Source: Brevundimonas sp. (GTDB taxonomy: Bacteria; Pseudomonadota; Alphaproteobacteria; Caulobacterales; Caulobacteraceae). From it: a stretch of 14,752 nt of DNA. The notes beneath the pieces are model-generated. The model was not told where the DNA came from. It ran no database searches and was given only the letters and a program-made list of their open reading frames with translations. The position numbers were made by a program, and so were the translations under genes. How positions within the stretch are numbered: the first letter of the stretch is position 1; each line of letters begins with the position of its first letter. Location of the stretch: the NCBI GenBank assembly GCA_020253595.1, contig JADCBH010000359.1, positions 1-14,752 on the forward strand, written 5' to 3'. Positions 1-6,744 of this stretch are shown piece after piece.

Positions 1-1
1 C

Positions 2-205
2 AAGACCGCCGACTATTCGCCGAAGATCGCCCCCAGCGGGCCGATCCGCGATGCGCTCGACTACCGCGCCCGCTTCCCCGACGGCCGCATCGGCTCCGAT
101 CCCGCCCAGGCCAGCCCGGAGAAGGGCCAGAGGATCATCGAGGCCGCTGCAATCGCCCTACTCAAGGACGTCGCTGACTTCTCGATCGAGGTCTTGCCCG
201 CCTAG
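2..205 (+). CDS. Creatininase-family amidohydrolase, C-terminal 67 residues (5' end outside window)
   Basis: Only the last 67 codons and the TAG stop are present, and the gene enters from the left edge. The readable tail has a Gly-Ser-Asp-Pro segment, then Ala-Ser-Pro-Glu-Lys-Gly, then a helix rich in Ile, Ala and Leu. This is the layout at the C-terminus of creatininase-family proteins (usually a G-DP-x-A-x-x-x-KG motif followed by a terminal helix). The family contains metal-dependent amidohydrolases such as creatinine amidohydrolase and related deformylases. The metal-binding His and Asp/Glu residues lie upstream and cannot be seen, so the substrate is unknown. The phasin-like gene starts 23 nt downstream on the same strand and could be cotranscribed. 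The family call rests on the tail alone. Confidence 0.6.
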   Translation, partial: KTADYSPKIAPSGPIRDALDYRARFPDGRIGSDPAQASPEKGQRIIEAAAIALLKDVADFSIEVLPA

Positions 206-228
206 GGAAAGGGGCGCACGGCTAGACC

Positions 229-732
229 ATGACCAAGACGACGAGAGTGAGCCGCCCGGCCCGAAAGGCGGCCGAGACTTCCCCGGGTGCCGCCAAACAT
301 GCGGCGAACGGAGCGGAGATGATGCAAGCGGCATCCGAGGTCGTAGCCGCGCGCATGACCATTCTCGCCGACGGCCTGGCCAACCCGATGAGGGCGGACA
401 TCCGCGAGATTTCGCTGATGGGCACCGAAAAGCTGGAAGCCTTGAGCGCCTCCGGGGCTGCACTCGTAAGCGCGATGGGCGATCTCACGGCCCGCACGTC
501 AGTCTCCGCCATGGACGAACTGGGGCATGCCGCGCACGCGGTCTCCGCGATGGCAGACGCAAAGACACCCCAGGTGGCAATGGCCGTTCAGATGTCCTGG
601 GTCTTCGGCTGGTGGGGCCGAGCCTCCAGCCAGGCCCTCAGCCTGAATGCCGAGATGCTGAAAGCCCAGGCTGAAGCTCTGAAACCTATCCACGCTGCGG
701 CGACCGCCAACGCTCGGCGGCTGAAAAAGTAA
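229..732 (+). CDS. Phasin-like protein (putative PHA granule-associated)
   Basis: This 167-residue Ala- and Met-rich, almost wholly helical protein has no signal peptide or membrane segment. The N-terminal 25 or so residues are basic and Lys/Arg/Ala-rich. Amphipathic helices follow, with a Trp-rich patch (WVFGWWGRA) near residues 125-133 and a basic end reading KPIHAAATANARRLKK. That ending, and the overall pattern of an Asn-Pro-Met-Arg-Ala-Asp segment followed by a Glu-Lys-Leu-Glu-Ala-Leu helix, match short alphaproteobacterial phasin-family proteins as I remember them. Phasins coat polyhydroxyalkanoate granules in the cytoplasm. No PHA synthase or depolymerase gene is in view to support this. 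The gene ends 3 nt before the convergent Rieske gene, so transcripts from the two strands probably overlap. It could instead be another helical stress protein. Confidence 0.6.
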   Translation: MTKTTRVSRPARKAAETSPGAAKHAANGAEMMQAASEVVAARMTILADGLANPMRADIREISLMGTEKLEALSASGAALVSAMGDLTARTSVSAMDELGHAAHAVSAMADAKTPQVAMAVQMSWVFGWWGRASSQALSLNAEMLKAQAEALKPIHAAATANARRLKK

Positions 733-735
733 AGG

Positions 736-1113
736 TTACGCCGTCCGGATCACGCAGCCTTCGGCCCGGACCGGCCAGGGCGTCAGCTTTCCGCCCGCGC
801 ACGGCCCGCCGACGCAGGCCCCCGTAAGGGGCTCGAACACGGCCCCGTGCCAGCCGCACAGGATCTGGCTTCCGTCCGGCGTGAGATAACGATCCAGCTC
901 CACGGCGATCGGAAAGCCGGCGTGAGGGCAGCGATCCACCCAACCCGCGACCTCGCCATCCTTGCGGACCACAAAGCCGTGGAAGTAGGCCTCGCCGATC
1001 TGAAGCACGAAGCCACGGGAGCCCGGCTGGGCGATGTCGTCCAGCGCGCACAGGGTCACGCCGGCGGGCGTCGCCCAGACACGCTTGCGCTCCATCGGCG
1101 GAGCGTCGCTCAT
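736..1113 (-). CDS. Small Rieske [2Fe-2S] domain protein
   Basis: This 125-residue stand-alone Rieske protein shows both halves of the cluster-binding motif: C62-P-H64 and C86-G-W-H89, followed by a Gly/Pro-rich loop ending in C-x-G-G-P-C (C100, C105). Two Cys and two His bind the [2Fe-2S] cluster. There is no catalytic dioxygenase domain and no N-terminal membrane anchor, so it resembles the small ferredoxin-like Rieske subunits or NirD-like proteins that pass electrons to a partner. The partner is not visible. The ATG overlaps the gpsA stop in an ATGA arrangement (positions 1110-1113), which indicates translational coupling and a place at the end of the tsaD-gpsA operon. A second ATG exists at codon 7, but the coupling favours the first. 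The cofactor is well supported and the role is unknown. Confidence 0.82.
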   Translation of the reverse strand: MSDAPPMERKRVWATPAGVTLCALDDIAQPGSRGFVLQIGEAYFHGFVVRKDGEVAGWVDRCPHAGFPIAVELDRYLTPDGSQILCGWHGAVFEPLTGACVGGPCAGGKLTPWPVRAEGCVIRTA

Positions 1114-2108
1114 CCCTGTTCAGACTTCAGCGGCCGTGAAAGCAGGGCGTCGATCAGACCGTCTACCGTGGTCTCGCCCGCCAGAAGGGCGGCAACACCC
1201 TCGCAAATGGGCATCTCCACCCCGGCACGAGCCGCCAGCTCACGCACGGCGGGCGCGCTTTCATAGCCTTCAGCCACAGACCGCTTGCCAGCCAGAGCCT
1301 GTTCGATTGTTTGACCCTGACCGAGCGCGAGGCCGAGGCTCATGTTTCGCGACTGCGGGCTTGAGCAGGTCAGGACCAGATCGCCGAGGCCGCACAGGCC
1401 CGCGACCGTCTGCGGCTCGGCTCCCAGGGCGACGCCCAGCCGAGTCATCTCGGCGAAGCCCCTGGTGATCAGGGCCGCGTGGGCACTTCGCCCCAGTCCC
1501 CGGCCCTCGGACAGTCCGCAGGCGATGGCAAGCACGTTCTTGATCGCGCCGCCGATCTCGGCCCCGATCAGATCAGTCGCCAGATAGGGCCGGAAGCCGG
1601 GTGCCGACAGCGTGCCCATGAGCGCCTCGCCCAGGGCGGCGTCCTCGCAGGCGAGTGTGACCGCTGTCGGCAGGCCGCGCGAGACGTCGGCGGCGAAACT
1701 GGGGCCCGAGAGCACGGCGGCAGGAGCGGCCGGGATCGTCTCGGCCAACACCTGGGTCATGAGCTTCAGCGACCCTCGCTCGATGCCCTTGGAACACAGC
1801 AGGATCGGCGCGTCGTCTCGCGCATGGGGCGCAAAGGCCGTCAGGGTCGTGCGCATGAATTGGGCGGGCGGCACGGCGAGAATGAGATCGCAACCCGAAA
1901 GATCGGAGAAATCCGGCGTGACCGAGATGCCTGGCTCCAGCTCGACACCGGGCAGGAAAAGGTCGTTGACCCTTCGCGTGCGGATGCTCTCAACCACTTC
2001 CGGCTCACGGGCCTGAATCACGGTGTCCAGACCGGCCCGCGCACAGACCTGGGCAAGGGCGGTCCCCCAGGCCCCCGCACCGATCACACCCGCGCTGCGA
2101 AACTGCAT
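1110..2108 (-). CDS. gpsA: Glycerol-3-phosphate dehydrogenase [NAD(P)+]
   Basis: This 332-residue protein has the family's usual length and spans it end to end. It interconverts dihydroxyacetone phosphate and sn-glycerol 3-phosphate in the cytoplasm, supplying the backbone for phospholipids. The N-terminal Rossmann motif is G9-A-G-A-W-G14 and the conserved CSKGIE segment is at 105-110. A GPSFA motif is at 135-139, followed by the catalytic-lysine segment GGAIKNVLA with K190. GLGDL is at 240-244, followed by the substrate-binding R254-N255 pair. It begins 8 nt after the tsaD stop and its TGA overlaps the start of the Rieske gene, so these three genes probably share one transcript. A tsaD-gpsA neighbourhood is common in alphaproteobacteria. 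Nothing is missing or broken. Confidence 0.96.
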   Translation of the reverse strand: MQFRSAGVIGAGAWGTALAQVCARAGLDTVIQAREPEVVESIRTRRVNDLFLPGVELEPGISVTPDFSDLSGCDLILAVPPAQFMRTTLTAFAPHARDDAPILLCSKGIERGSLKLMTQVLAETIPAAPAAVLSGPSFAADVSRGLPTAVTLACEDAALGEALMGTLSAPGFRPYLATDLIGAEIGGAIKNVLAIACGLSEGRGLGRSAHAALITRGFAEMTRLGVALGAEPQTVAGLCGLGDLVLTCSSPQSRNMSLGLALGQGQTIEQALAGKRSVAEGYESAPAVRELAARAGVEMPICEGVAALLAGETTVDGLIDALLSRPLKSEQG

Positions 2109-2116
2109 CTGCCCCC

Positions 2117-3289
2117 CTAGGCCTTAGCGCCCTTGCGTCCCGTCGGATGGACAGGGTCTGCGATCGCCCGTGCTTCGTCCAGCGGCCATCTTGGGCGGGC
2201 CGGCGCATCAATGTCGGAGACCAGACCCAACCTCAGCCGTTCGGCCCCTGCCAGGGCGATCATCGCCGCATTGTCGGTGCAGTAGGCCATGGGAGGGGCG
2301 ACGAAGGTGAAGCCGCGCCTTGACGCTGCCTCCTCGAGCACCCGCCGAACAGTCTGGTTGGCCGCGACCCCGCCCGCCACCACGAACGAACGCGCCGGAT
2401 GTCGCTCGGCGTAGTCGGCCATCGCGCGATCGGACCGCTCCGACAGTTGTCGCGCGATGGCGGTCTGGACCGCATCCGCCAGATCAGCCCGGTCCTGATC
2501 GGTCTGGAGCGTCTGGGCGGCACGGGAAGCGGCTGTCTTCAGGCCTGAAAACGAGAAATCGCAATCCTTGCGTCCCAGAAGAGCCCTCGGCAGTTCGAAC
2601 CGGCTACCGTCGCCATCGGCCGCCAGCCGTTCCAGCGCGGGGCCGCCGGGGTAGTCCAACCCCATCGCCTTGGCGATCTTGTCGAAGGCCTCGCCCGCCG
2701 CGTCATCGATGGTCGTGCCCAGCCGGCTCATGTCGCCGATACCGCGCACCTCCAGCAGCTGACAGTGGCCGCCTGAAACGAGCAGGAGCAGGAAGGGATA
2801 ATCGACCCGCGCGCCCAGCCGCGCCGAGACCGCATGGCCTTCCAGATGGTTGACCGCAACGAAGGGCAGGCCCCTGGCAAGGGCGACGGCCTTGCCGAAA
2901 CCCAGCCCCACCATGACGCCGCCGACCAGCCCGGGGCCTGCGGTGGCACCGACACCGTCCAGATCGCCATAGCCCAGACCCGCCTGCGCCATCGCCCGGG
3001 CGGCGACGCCCTCGATCATCTCGACATGACTACGCGCCGCGATTTCAGGGACGACGCCACCATAGGCCTGATGGTCATCGATCTGGCTGTGGATGATCGA
3101 CGACAGGACCTGCGTCTCACCGTCGGCTGCCAGTCGCACCACCGAGGCCGCGGTCTCGTCGCAACTGGTCTCGATGCCGAGGACTGTCAGAGCCCCATCG
3201 CGCGAGGCGGGAGGGTTCGCGACTTGCGCGGCGTCGGCATTTGGCTTTGGCGCGTCGTTTTCGCTGCTAAGGTCCGTCAGAATAACCAC
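2117..3289 (-). CDS. tsaD: tRNA N6-threonylcarbamoyladenosine transferase TsaD
   Basis: TsaD transfers the threonylcarbamoyl group to A37 of tRNAs that read ANN codons (t6A), working with TsaB and TsaE, neither of which is in this window. Visible landmarks are LGIETSCDET at 37-46, the metal-binding H148-L-E-G-H152, the nucleotide-site SGGH at 172-175 and TDNAAMI at 338-344, whose Asp completes the metal site. The protein is 390 residues, longer than the usual 330-350. It carries about 35 extra N-terminal residues of low complexity and a basic tail (GRKGAKA). The start is GTG at 3289. No ATG, GTG or TTG occurs between it and the conserved core, so the extension appears real unless a rare CTG is used. 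No clear ribosome-binding site precedes it, and a leaderless transcript is possible. The tRNA-Thr at 4985 is a predicted substrate. Confidence 0.95.
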   Translation of the reverse strand: MVILTDLSSENDAPKPNADAAQVANPPASRDGALTVLGIETSCDETAASVVRLAADGETQVLSSIIHSQIDDHQAYGGVVPEIAARSHVEMIEGVAARAMAQAGLGYGDLDGVGATAGPGLVGGVMVGLGFGKAVALARGLPFVAVNHLEGHAVSARLGARVDYPFLLLLVSGGHCQLLEVRGIGDMSRLGTTIDDAAGEAFDKIAKAMGLDYPGGPALERLAADGDGSRFELPRALLGRKDCDFSFSGLKTAASRAAQTLQTDQDRADLADAVQTAIARQLSERSDRAMADYAERHPARSFVVAGGVAANQTVRRVLEEAASRRGFTFVAPPMAYCTDNAAMIALAGAERLRLGLVSDIDAPARPRWPLDEARAIADPVHPTGRKGAKA

Positions 3290-3333
3290 CGGCGTCAGGT
3301 AACGACCCGGCCCCCCTGACGCAACGGACCCGA
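3290..3333. promoter_or_regulatory. Divergent tsaD/hemC intergenic region
   Basis: Only 44 bp separate the tsaD GTG from the hemC ATG on the opposite strand. Both promoters must therefore overlap here or lie partly inside the neighbouring gene. On the minus strand, TTGCGT and TACCTG are separated by about 17 nt and could serve tsaD. I see no clear pair for hemC. No strong Shine-Dalgarno sequence precedes either start. The back-to-back tsaD/hemC arrangement is recurrent in alphaproteobacteria. Confidence 0.4.
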
Positions 3334-4266
3334 ATGCCCACCATCCGCATAGGCACCCGCCGCTCCGCTCTCGCCCTGGCCCAGTCGGGCATGATGCAGC
3401 GGGCCATTGCCGCCGCCATGAACCTGCCGATCGAAGAGACGCCGCTGATCGAGATCGTCACGACCGGCGACCAGATTCAGGATCGCCGCCTGATGGAAGT
3501 CGGCGGCAAGGCGCTCTTCACCAAGGAGATCGAGGAGGCCCTGCTGGATGGCCGCATCGATGTGGCCATCCATTCGATGAAGGACGTCCCCGCGGAACAA
3601 CCCGCCGGCCTGACGATCGCCGCGATCCCGGAGCGGGAGGACGCCCGGGACGCCTTCATCAGCCGCGACTTCAACACGCTGGAAGACCTTCCCCAGGGCG
3701 GACGCCTCGGCACAGCCTCGCTTCGTCGTCAGGCTCAGGCCCTGACCCTGCGACCCGACCTGCAGATCGAAATGCTGAGGGGCAACATCGACACCCGCCT
3801 GCGTCGCGCAGCCGAAGGGGACTTCGACGCCATTCTTCTGGCCGCCTCGGGACTGAACCGATTGGGTCGCGCCGAGGCTGTGCGGGGCTATCTGTCGCTC
3901 GACACCTTCCTGCCCGCGCCGGGACAGGGTGCCCTGGCGCTGCAGACACGCGAGGGCGACACCGACCACGCCTGGGTCCGGGCGCTCGACGACCGCGACA
4001 CACGGCTCGCGGTCGCCGCCGAACGCGGGGCCATGACCGCTCTGGAAGGCTCCTGCCGCACGGCCGTCGGTGCCCACACCACGGTGGCGGGCGATATGCT
4101 CACCCTCACCACCGAGATGCTGGCCCCTGACGGCTCGGCCCGCTGGCGTCGCAAGGGCCAGATCGACCTTACCGGTCCGGATGCGGAACGCCGGGCACGG
4201 GCGCTCGGGCTGGAGCTTGGTCAGCAGGTCCATGCTGCGGCCGGGGACCAGAGGGTCGCGGTTTGA
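3334..4266 (+). CDS. hemC: Porphobilinogen deaminase (hydroxymethylbilane synthase)
   Basis: HemC joins four porphobilinogen molecules into hydroxymethylbilane, the substrate of the next gene's product, in cytoplasmic tetrapyrrole synthesis. The 310 residues match the family length. Domain 1 opens with IGTRRSALALAQ at 6-17. HSMKDVP at 80-86 carries the catalytic Asp (D84). GTASLRRQAQ is at 126-135, RGNIDTRL at 149-156 and APGQGAL at 195-201. C241 in EGSCRTAVGAH is the cysteine that carries the dipyrromethane cofactor. The ATG at 3334 places the conserved start motif at residue 4, as usual. hemD follows after 10 nt, giving a hemCD operon. A 312-codon antisense open frame across this gene is a shadow. 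Confidence 0.97.
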   Translation: MPTIRIGTRRSALALAQSGMMQRAIAAAMNLPIEETPLIEIVTTGDQIQDRRLMEVGGKALFTKEIEEALLDGRIDVAIHSMKDVPAEQPAGLTIAAIPEREDARDAFISRDFNTLEDLPQGGRLGTASLRRQAQALTLRPDLQIEMLRGNIDTRLRRAAEGDFDAILLAASGLNRLGRAEAVRGYLSLDTFLPAPGQGALALQTREGDTDHAWVRALDDRDTRLAVAAERGAMTALEGSCRTAVGAHTTVAGDMLTLTTEMLAPDGSARWRRKGQIDLTGPDAERRARALGLELGQQVHAAAGDQRVAV

Positions 4267-4276
4267 TCCTCAGGCC

Positions 4277-4942
4277 ATGAAGGTCTGGATCACCCGCGCC
4301 AGCCCCGGTGCCGAGGCGACGGCTTCTCGACTGGCCGCGCTAGGGTTCACGCCCCTTGTCCTGCCGCTGCTGGAGGTCCGGGCCCTTCCCGCCAAGGTCG
4401 ACCTGAAGGGCATCGATGCCCTCGTCTTCACCAGCATCAATGCCGTTGCGGCCTTCGCCGCCCTGAGCCCAGACCGCGGCCCCCGCGTCTTCACCGTCGG
4501 CGACGCCACGGCTCGGGCGGCCGCGGAGGCAGGCTTCACGTCCATCTGCTCCGCCGATGGCAATCTGACCGCGTTGGCAGCGCTCATCCGCACGGAGGCG
4601 CGCGGCCTGACCCTGTTGAACCCAACGGCCGCTCAGCCCGCCGGAGACCTCACAGCCCTTGTCGACCCAGCCGCGCGTGTTCTCAGTGTGCCTGTCTACG
4701 AGACCAGCGCGACCGGGAATCGACCCCCCGACACCTGGGACACGGTCCTCATCCACAGCCCTCGTGCAGCACACGCCTTGGCCGCGCTGGGGCCGACCAC
4801 CGAACCCCGCTTCGCCTGCGCCATCTCTGCGGCCGCGGCGGCACCGCTGTCAGGCCTGAATTTCTCCGAGGTCCGCATCGCCGCCACTCCGAGCGAGGAC
4901 GCCCTTTTCGGGACCCTTGGCAAGCCCGGGCCCGCCGTATAA
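4277..4942 (+). CDS. hemD: Uroporphyrinogen-III synthase
   Basis: HemD cyclises hydroxymethylbilane with inversion of ring D to give uroporphyrinogen III, the branch point for haem, sirohaem and cobalamin. The start at 4277 gives 221 residues beginning MKVWITRASPGAEATA, the usual N-terminus of the family. The same frame is open upstream to 4070, but that part lies over hemC. Other landmarks are DALVFTSINAV near residues 48-58 and FTVGDATARAA near 73-83, the inter-domain region where synthases carry a conserved VG-x-x-TA motif. A second-domain segment VYETS is followed by DTVLIHSPRAA. HemD is poorly conserved in general, so position right after hemC adds much of the confidence. The last codons overlap a candidate tRNA promoter. 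Confidence 0.92.
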   Translation: MKVWITRASPGAEATASRLAALGFTPLVLPLLEVRALPAKVDLKGIDALVFTSINAVAAFAALSPDRGPRVFTVGDATARAAAEAGFTSICSADGNLTALAALIRTEARGLTLLNPTAAQPAGDLTALVDPAARVLSVPVYETSATGNRPPDTWDTVLIHSPRAAHALAALGPTTEPRFACAISAAAAAPLSGLNFSEVRIAATPSEDALFGTLGKPGPAV

Positions 4943-4943
4943 A
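4917..4943 (+). promoter_or_regulatory. Candidate promoter for tRNA-Thr inside the 3' end of hemD
   Basis: TTGGCA (4917-4922) and TATAAA (4938-4943) are spaced 15 nt apart, slightly short of the ideal, and end on the hemD stop codon. Transcription would begin near 4950, leaving a leader of about 35 nt before the mature tRNA. TATAAA stands out in otherwise GC-rich sequence. The tRNA may alternatively be read through from hemCD. Confidence 0.35.
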
Positions 4944-4960
4944 GAGCCGCTTCCGTCGCC

Positions 4961-4975
4961 GGGCGCATTGCGCCC
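4961..4975 (+). terminator. GC-rich hairpin between hemD and tRNA-Thr
   Basis: This is a perfect 6-bp stem, GGGCGC / GCGCCC, with an ATT loop, starting 18 nt after the hemD stop. There is no following T-run, so as a terminator it would be weak. It could equally act as a processing signal ahead of the tRNA. Confidence 0.35.
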
Positions 4976-4984
4976 AGCAGGCAG

Positions 4985-5060
4985 GCCGCTTTAGCTCAGC
5001 TGGTAGAGCACCTCATTCGTAATGAGGGGGTCAGGTGTTCGAGTCACCTAAGCGGCACCA
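4985..5060 (+). tRNA. tRNA-Thr (anticodon CGT), CCA encoded
   Basis: A full cloverleaf can be drawn by hand. The acceptor stem is GCCGCTT / AAGCGGC (4985-4991 with 5050-5056), and the D-arm GCTC / GAGC has loop AGCTGGTA. The anticodon stem CCTCA / TGAGG has loop TTCGTAA with anticodon CGT at 5018-5020. The T-arm is AGGTG / CACCT with loop TTCGAGT. Discriminator A5057 is followed by an encoded CCA (5058-5060). The anticodon reads ACG (Thr). A37 follows the anticodon, making this a predicted t6A substrate of TsaD. Its 3' portion is duplicated 1.7 kb downstream, showing that the gene has served as an integration site and was left intact. Confidence 0.97.
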
Positions 5061-5068
5061 CCACTCCA
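5016..5068 (+). repeat. Proximal attachment-site copy (within tRNA-Thr)
   Basis: This 53-nt copy runs from the anticodon loop (TTCGTAATGAGG...) through the T-arm, acceptor 3' strand and CCA, plus 8 nt (CCACTCCA) beyond the tRNA. It matches 6745-6796 at every position except one extra G in the acceptor stem (AAGCGGCACCA here, AAGCGCACCA there). The sequences diverge on both sides. Confidence 0.92.
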
Positions 5069-5407
5069 ATGGCACTCTGGGCTGGGTCCGCGGGCGCGGT
5101 GAGATGAAAGCCGCGTTCCGGTGGGTTCGCCGTGGGTAGGCGGTGGGCAGGGCGCTGCGTTCGGGTTTGGCTCGCCTGAGGCCAGGAACCTGCGGGCTCC
5201 CCCTATGGGCGCGGGACCAAAGGGAGTCAGGTCACGTGGCGGATCACATCAGCTGGAAATCGGTGGCGCTTGAACGAAATCGGCTTCACGGAGCCTCATC
5301 CCCGTCAGCGGCTTAGCCGCCCCAAGTGGAGACCTTTTTGCGTTAGCCTGACAGCACCGGTTAAGCAGCCTAAACCATTTGGCCGACAAGACCGTGGGCA
5401 CCCGTCA
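5061..5407. other. Non-coding stretch inside the island, next to tRNA-Thr
   Basis: I find no convincing gene here. The open frames are short and their translations match nothing I know. A palindrome GCGGCT-T-AGCCGC lies near 5308-5320 and a short T-run (CCTTTTT) near 5333-5339. Together these could form a weak terminator-like element, but they are separated by about a dozen bases. An integrase would often sit in such a position, and I cannot recognise even a fragment of one. Confidence 0.4.
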
Positions 5408-6121
5408 TCAGCCTGGGGTGCCGGTACGAACGAACCGATACGTGCAACGCCCGCCCCCCGCGGCTATTCGCGTGGGATCGCCGAACCAAACGTCTTCCAA
5501 AATCAGTTCATTGCCTACAAGTGACGCTGTGCCCGCAAGATCGAGGTTTGCGGGACGCTGGTTGCCGTCCTCAACCTCGGCGCTGAAAGACTGGTAGGCT
5601 GGATCGAACCGGTAGGAGCCCCAATAGTCCTTGTAGACCTCAAACGGAGTCCAGGTGACGGAGAATCCCCCCGTCGCATTGAAGACCAGCTCCTCGATGG
5701 GTTCCGGCACCACGCCCTCCGAGCAGGTTGCAATGGCCTGTCGCCAACTGCCCGTGAGCGGGGCATCCTCCGGTCTTACAACTCGGATCTGCGCCTCTAG
5801 AGATTGATCTCCAATGCGCCCGGTAATTGTAACCAGGGCAGCCGACGGGGCGTCGTCCATCACCCTGGCCGAAACCCCGTCAGCTTCGAGCGCTACTATC
5901 CCCTCAGGCGAAAACGCGATGTTGGTGACGCAATGTCGGGGCGCTCTTTCAAGTGAATTGGGCCTGTCCATCCAGTACGCCGCCAAGCTCGCCGACGCCC
6001 CTGGGGCGAGCTCAAGCGGACGCAACCACCAGATCGCAACAGCGTTTTCCACGCGCGGCGAGCAATCATCCGACGTTTGCACCAAAGCCAGACTGCCGGC
6101 CAGGATCAATGCCTCAATCAT
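5408..6121 (-). CDS. Hypothetical protein, possibly exported; island cargo
   Basis: This 237-residue protein starts with a short hydrophobic stretch (MIEALILAGSLALVQ) followed by Asp-Asp-Cys, which may be a weak or shortened signal peptide. The first half (about 28-117) alternates hydrophobic and polar residues like a beta-rich domain. The second half (about 122-235) begins GSWRQAIATC and runs through VFNATGGFSVTW, FEVYKDYWGSYRFD, LDLAGTASLVGNELILEDVW and a last CTYRF strand. This is a Trp/Tyr-rich, strand-turn-strand pattern like small lipocalin-type or META-like domains in hypothetical proteins. C133 and C226 could pair if it is exported. No catalytic motif is seen. It is the only intact gene between the two tRNA repeats. 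Its composition looks like normal coding sequence for this genome, so it is probably expressed or only recently silenced. Function is unknown. Confidence 0.7.
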   Translation of the reverse strand: MIEALILAGSLALVQTSDDCSPRVENAVAIWWLRPLELAPGASASLAAYWMDRPNSLERAPRHCVTNIAFSPEGIVALEADGVSARVMDDAPSAALVTITGRIGDQSLEAQIRVVRPEDAPLTGSWRQAIATCSEGVVPEPIEELVFNATGGFSVTWTPFEVYKDYWGSYRFDPAYQSFSAEVEDGNQRPANLDLAGTASLVGNELILEDVWFGDPTRIAAGGGRCTYRFVRTGTPG

Positions 6122-6427
6122 CGGACTGGCGTCCCCATTGCTCGATCATTCGACAGGCTGAAGCTACCGACGGTTCGCTTGGCGATCAATCGCCCGAAAC
6201 CTCGATGCTTCCGCGCCGAGGCGGCGCGGTGTCGGGCAAACGCAAAGCCCCCGGCGATATCCGCGCAAGCCGCTGCAGGGGGTGATGTCAGCCCAATCGT
6301 GGCGAGAACTCATGAAAGAGCTGAGCTTGACCAACTTGCCCCATCGACCCGCGAAGCCCTGCCTCCCAACAGGACCGACCTTTCGCGAGCGACGAACCGG
6401 GGCCCCGTAGAGGGTGCTACCCCCTGA

Positions 6428-6538
6428 TCGCCCAGGCCGTGTCCCGGCGAGGAAACCGAACAGCACCTTAACGACCGCGCGGCCCGCGCCCGCCGCGACG
6501 GCAATGAGGTGGTTTTCACGGACTGGTGGCCGCGCTGA
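6428..6538 (+). pseudogene. Possible C-terminal gene fragment (36 codons)
   Basis: Between two stop codons the frame reads a plausible protein tail: PGEETEQHLNDRAARARRD followed by GNEVVFTDWWPR and TGA. The acidic/basic helix and the aromatic ending look more like real protein than the surrounding arginine/proline-rich shadow frames. There is no start codon or ribosome-binding site. I cannot name a family. It would be the 3' end of a gene lost when the island shrank, or chance. Confidence 0.22.
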
Positions 6539-6564
6539 AGCCCTGAAGCATTGTCGGCGTTTTG

Positions 6565-6680
6565 TGCAGGTATGGCGCAGGTCGGAATTTTGGCCGTTCC
6601 CACGTTAAAACGCGTAACTTAGAAAACGCCTCCGCGACCCCCTCAGGCCAAACTGGGAAGGGGCTGGGTTGGGGTGCTGG
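6565..6680 (+). repeat. Dispersed repeat, copy A
   Basis: The first 39 nt (beginning TGCAGGTATGGCGCAGG) match 8021-8059 at 32 of 39 positions, and all seven differences are transitions. A second conserved block containing GGGAAGGGG begins exactly 90 nt from the start in both copies, with weaker similarity between the blocks. An inverted match to the second block follows at about 6694-6713, so this copy can form a G-rich/C-rich hairpin. It looks like a family of intergenic repeats rather than coding sequence. Confidence 0.65.
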
Positions 6681-6744
6681 CTCTCAACAAAAACCGGCCC
6701 AATCCCTTTGCCCACAAGGCTTGCCGGCCGAAGCTGGAGTAGCC

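Larger units (their letters stand above)
6122..6744. other. Decayed region inside the island, no intact gene
   Basis: No full-length gene is visible on either strand. The stretch carries a possible 36-codon gene tail (6428-6538), the first copy of a dispersed repeat (from 6565) and an imperfect G-rich/C-rich inverted repeat (about 6655-6672 with 6694-6713). The other open frames have no start/RBS context and read as arginine-rich shadows of GC-rich DNA. Confidence 0.45.

Noticed and set aside
51..674. A 207-codon plus-strand frame at the left end
   Set aside because: It overlaps both the creatininase tail and the phasin-like gene in another frame, and its product is an Arg/Pro/Ser-rich low-complexity shadow.
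3295..4233. A 312-codon minus-strand frame over hemC
   Set aside because: It is antisense to a textbook hemC, its translation is Gly/Gln/Val-rich without motifs, and it shares the tsaD control region only by chance.
5236..5313. A short plus-strand frame (VADHISWKSVALERN...) considered as an integrase C-terminus
   Set aside because: The position would suit an integrase remnant, but the catalytic Arg-His-Arg-Tyr pattern is absent and the likeness is too slight to claim.
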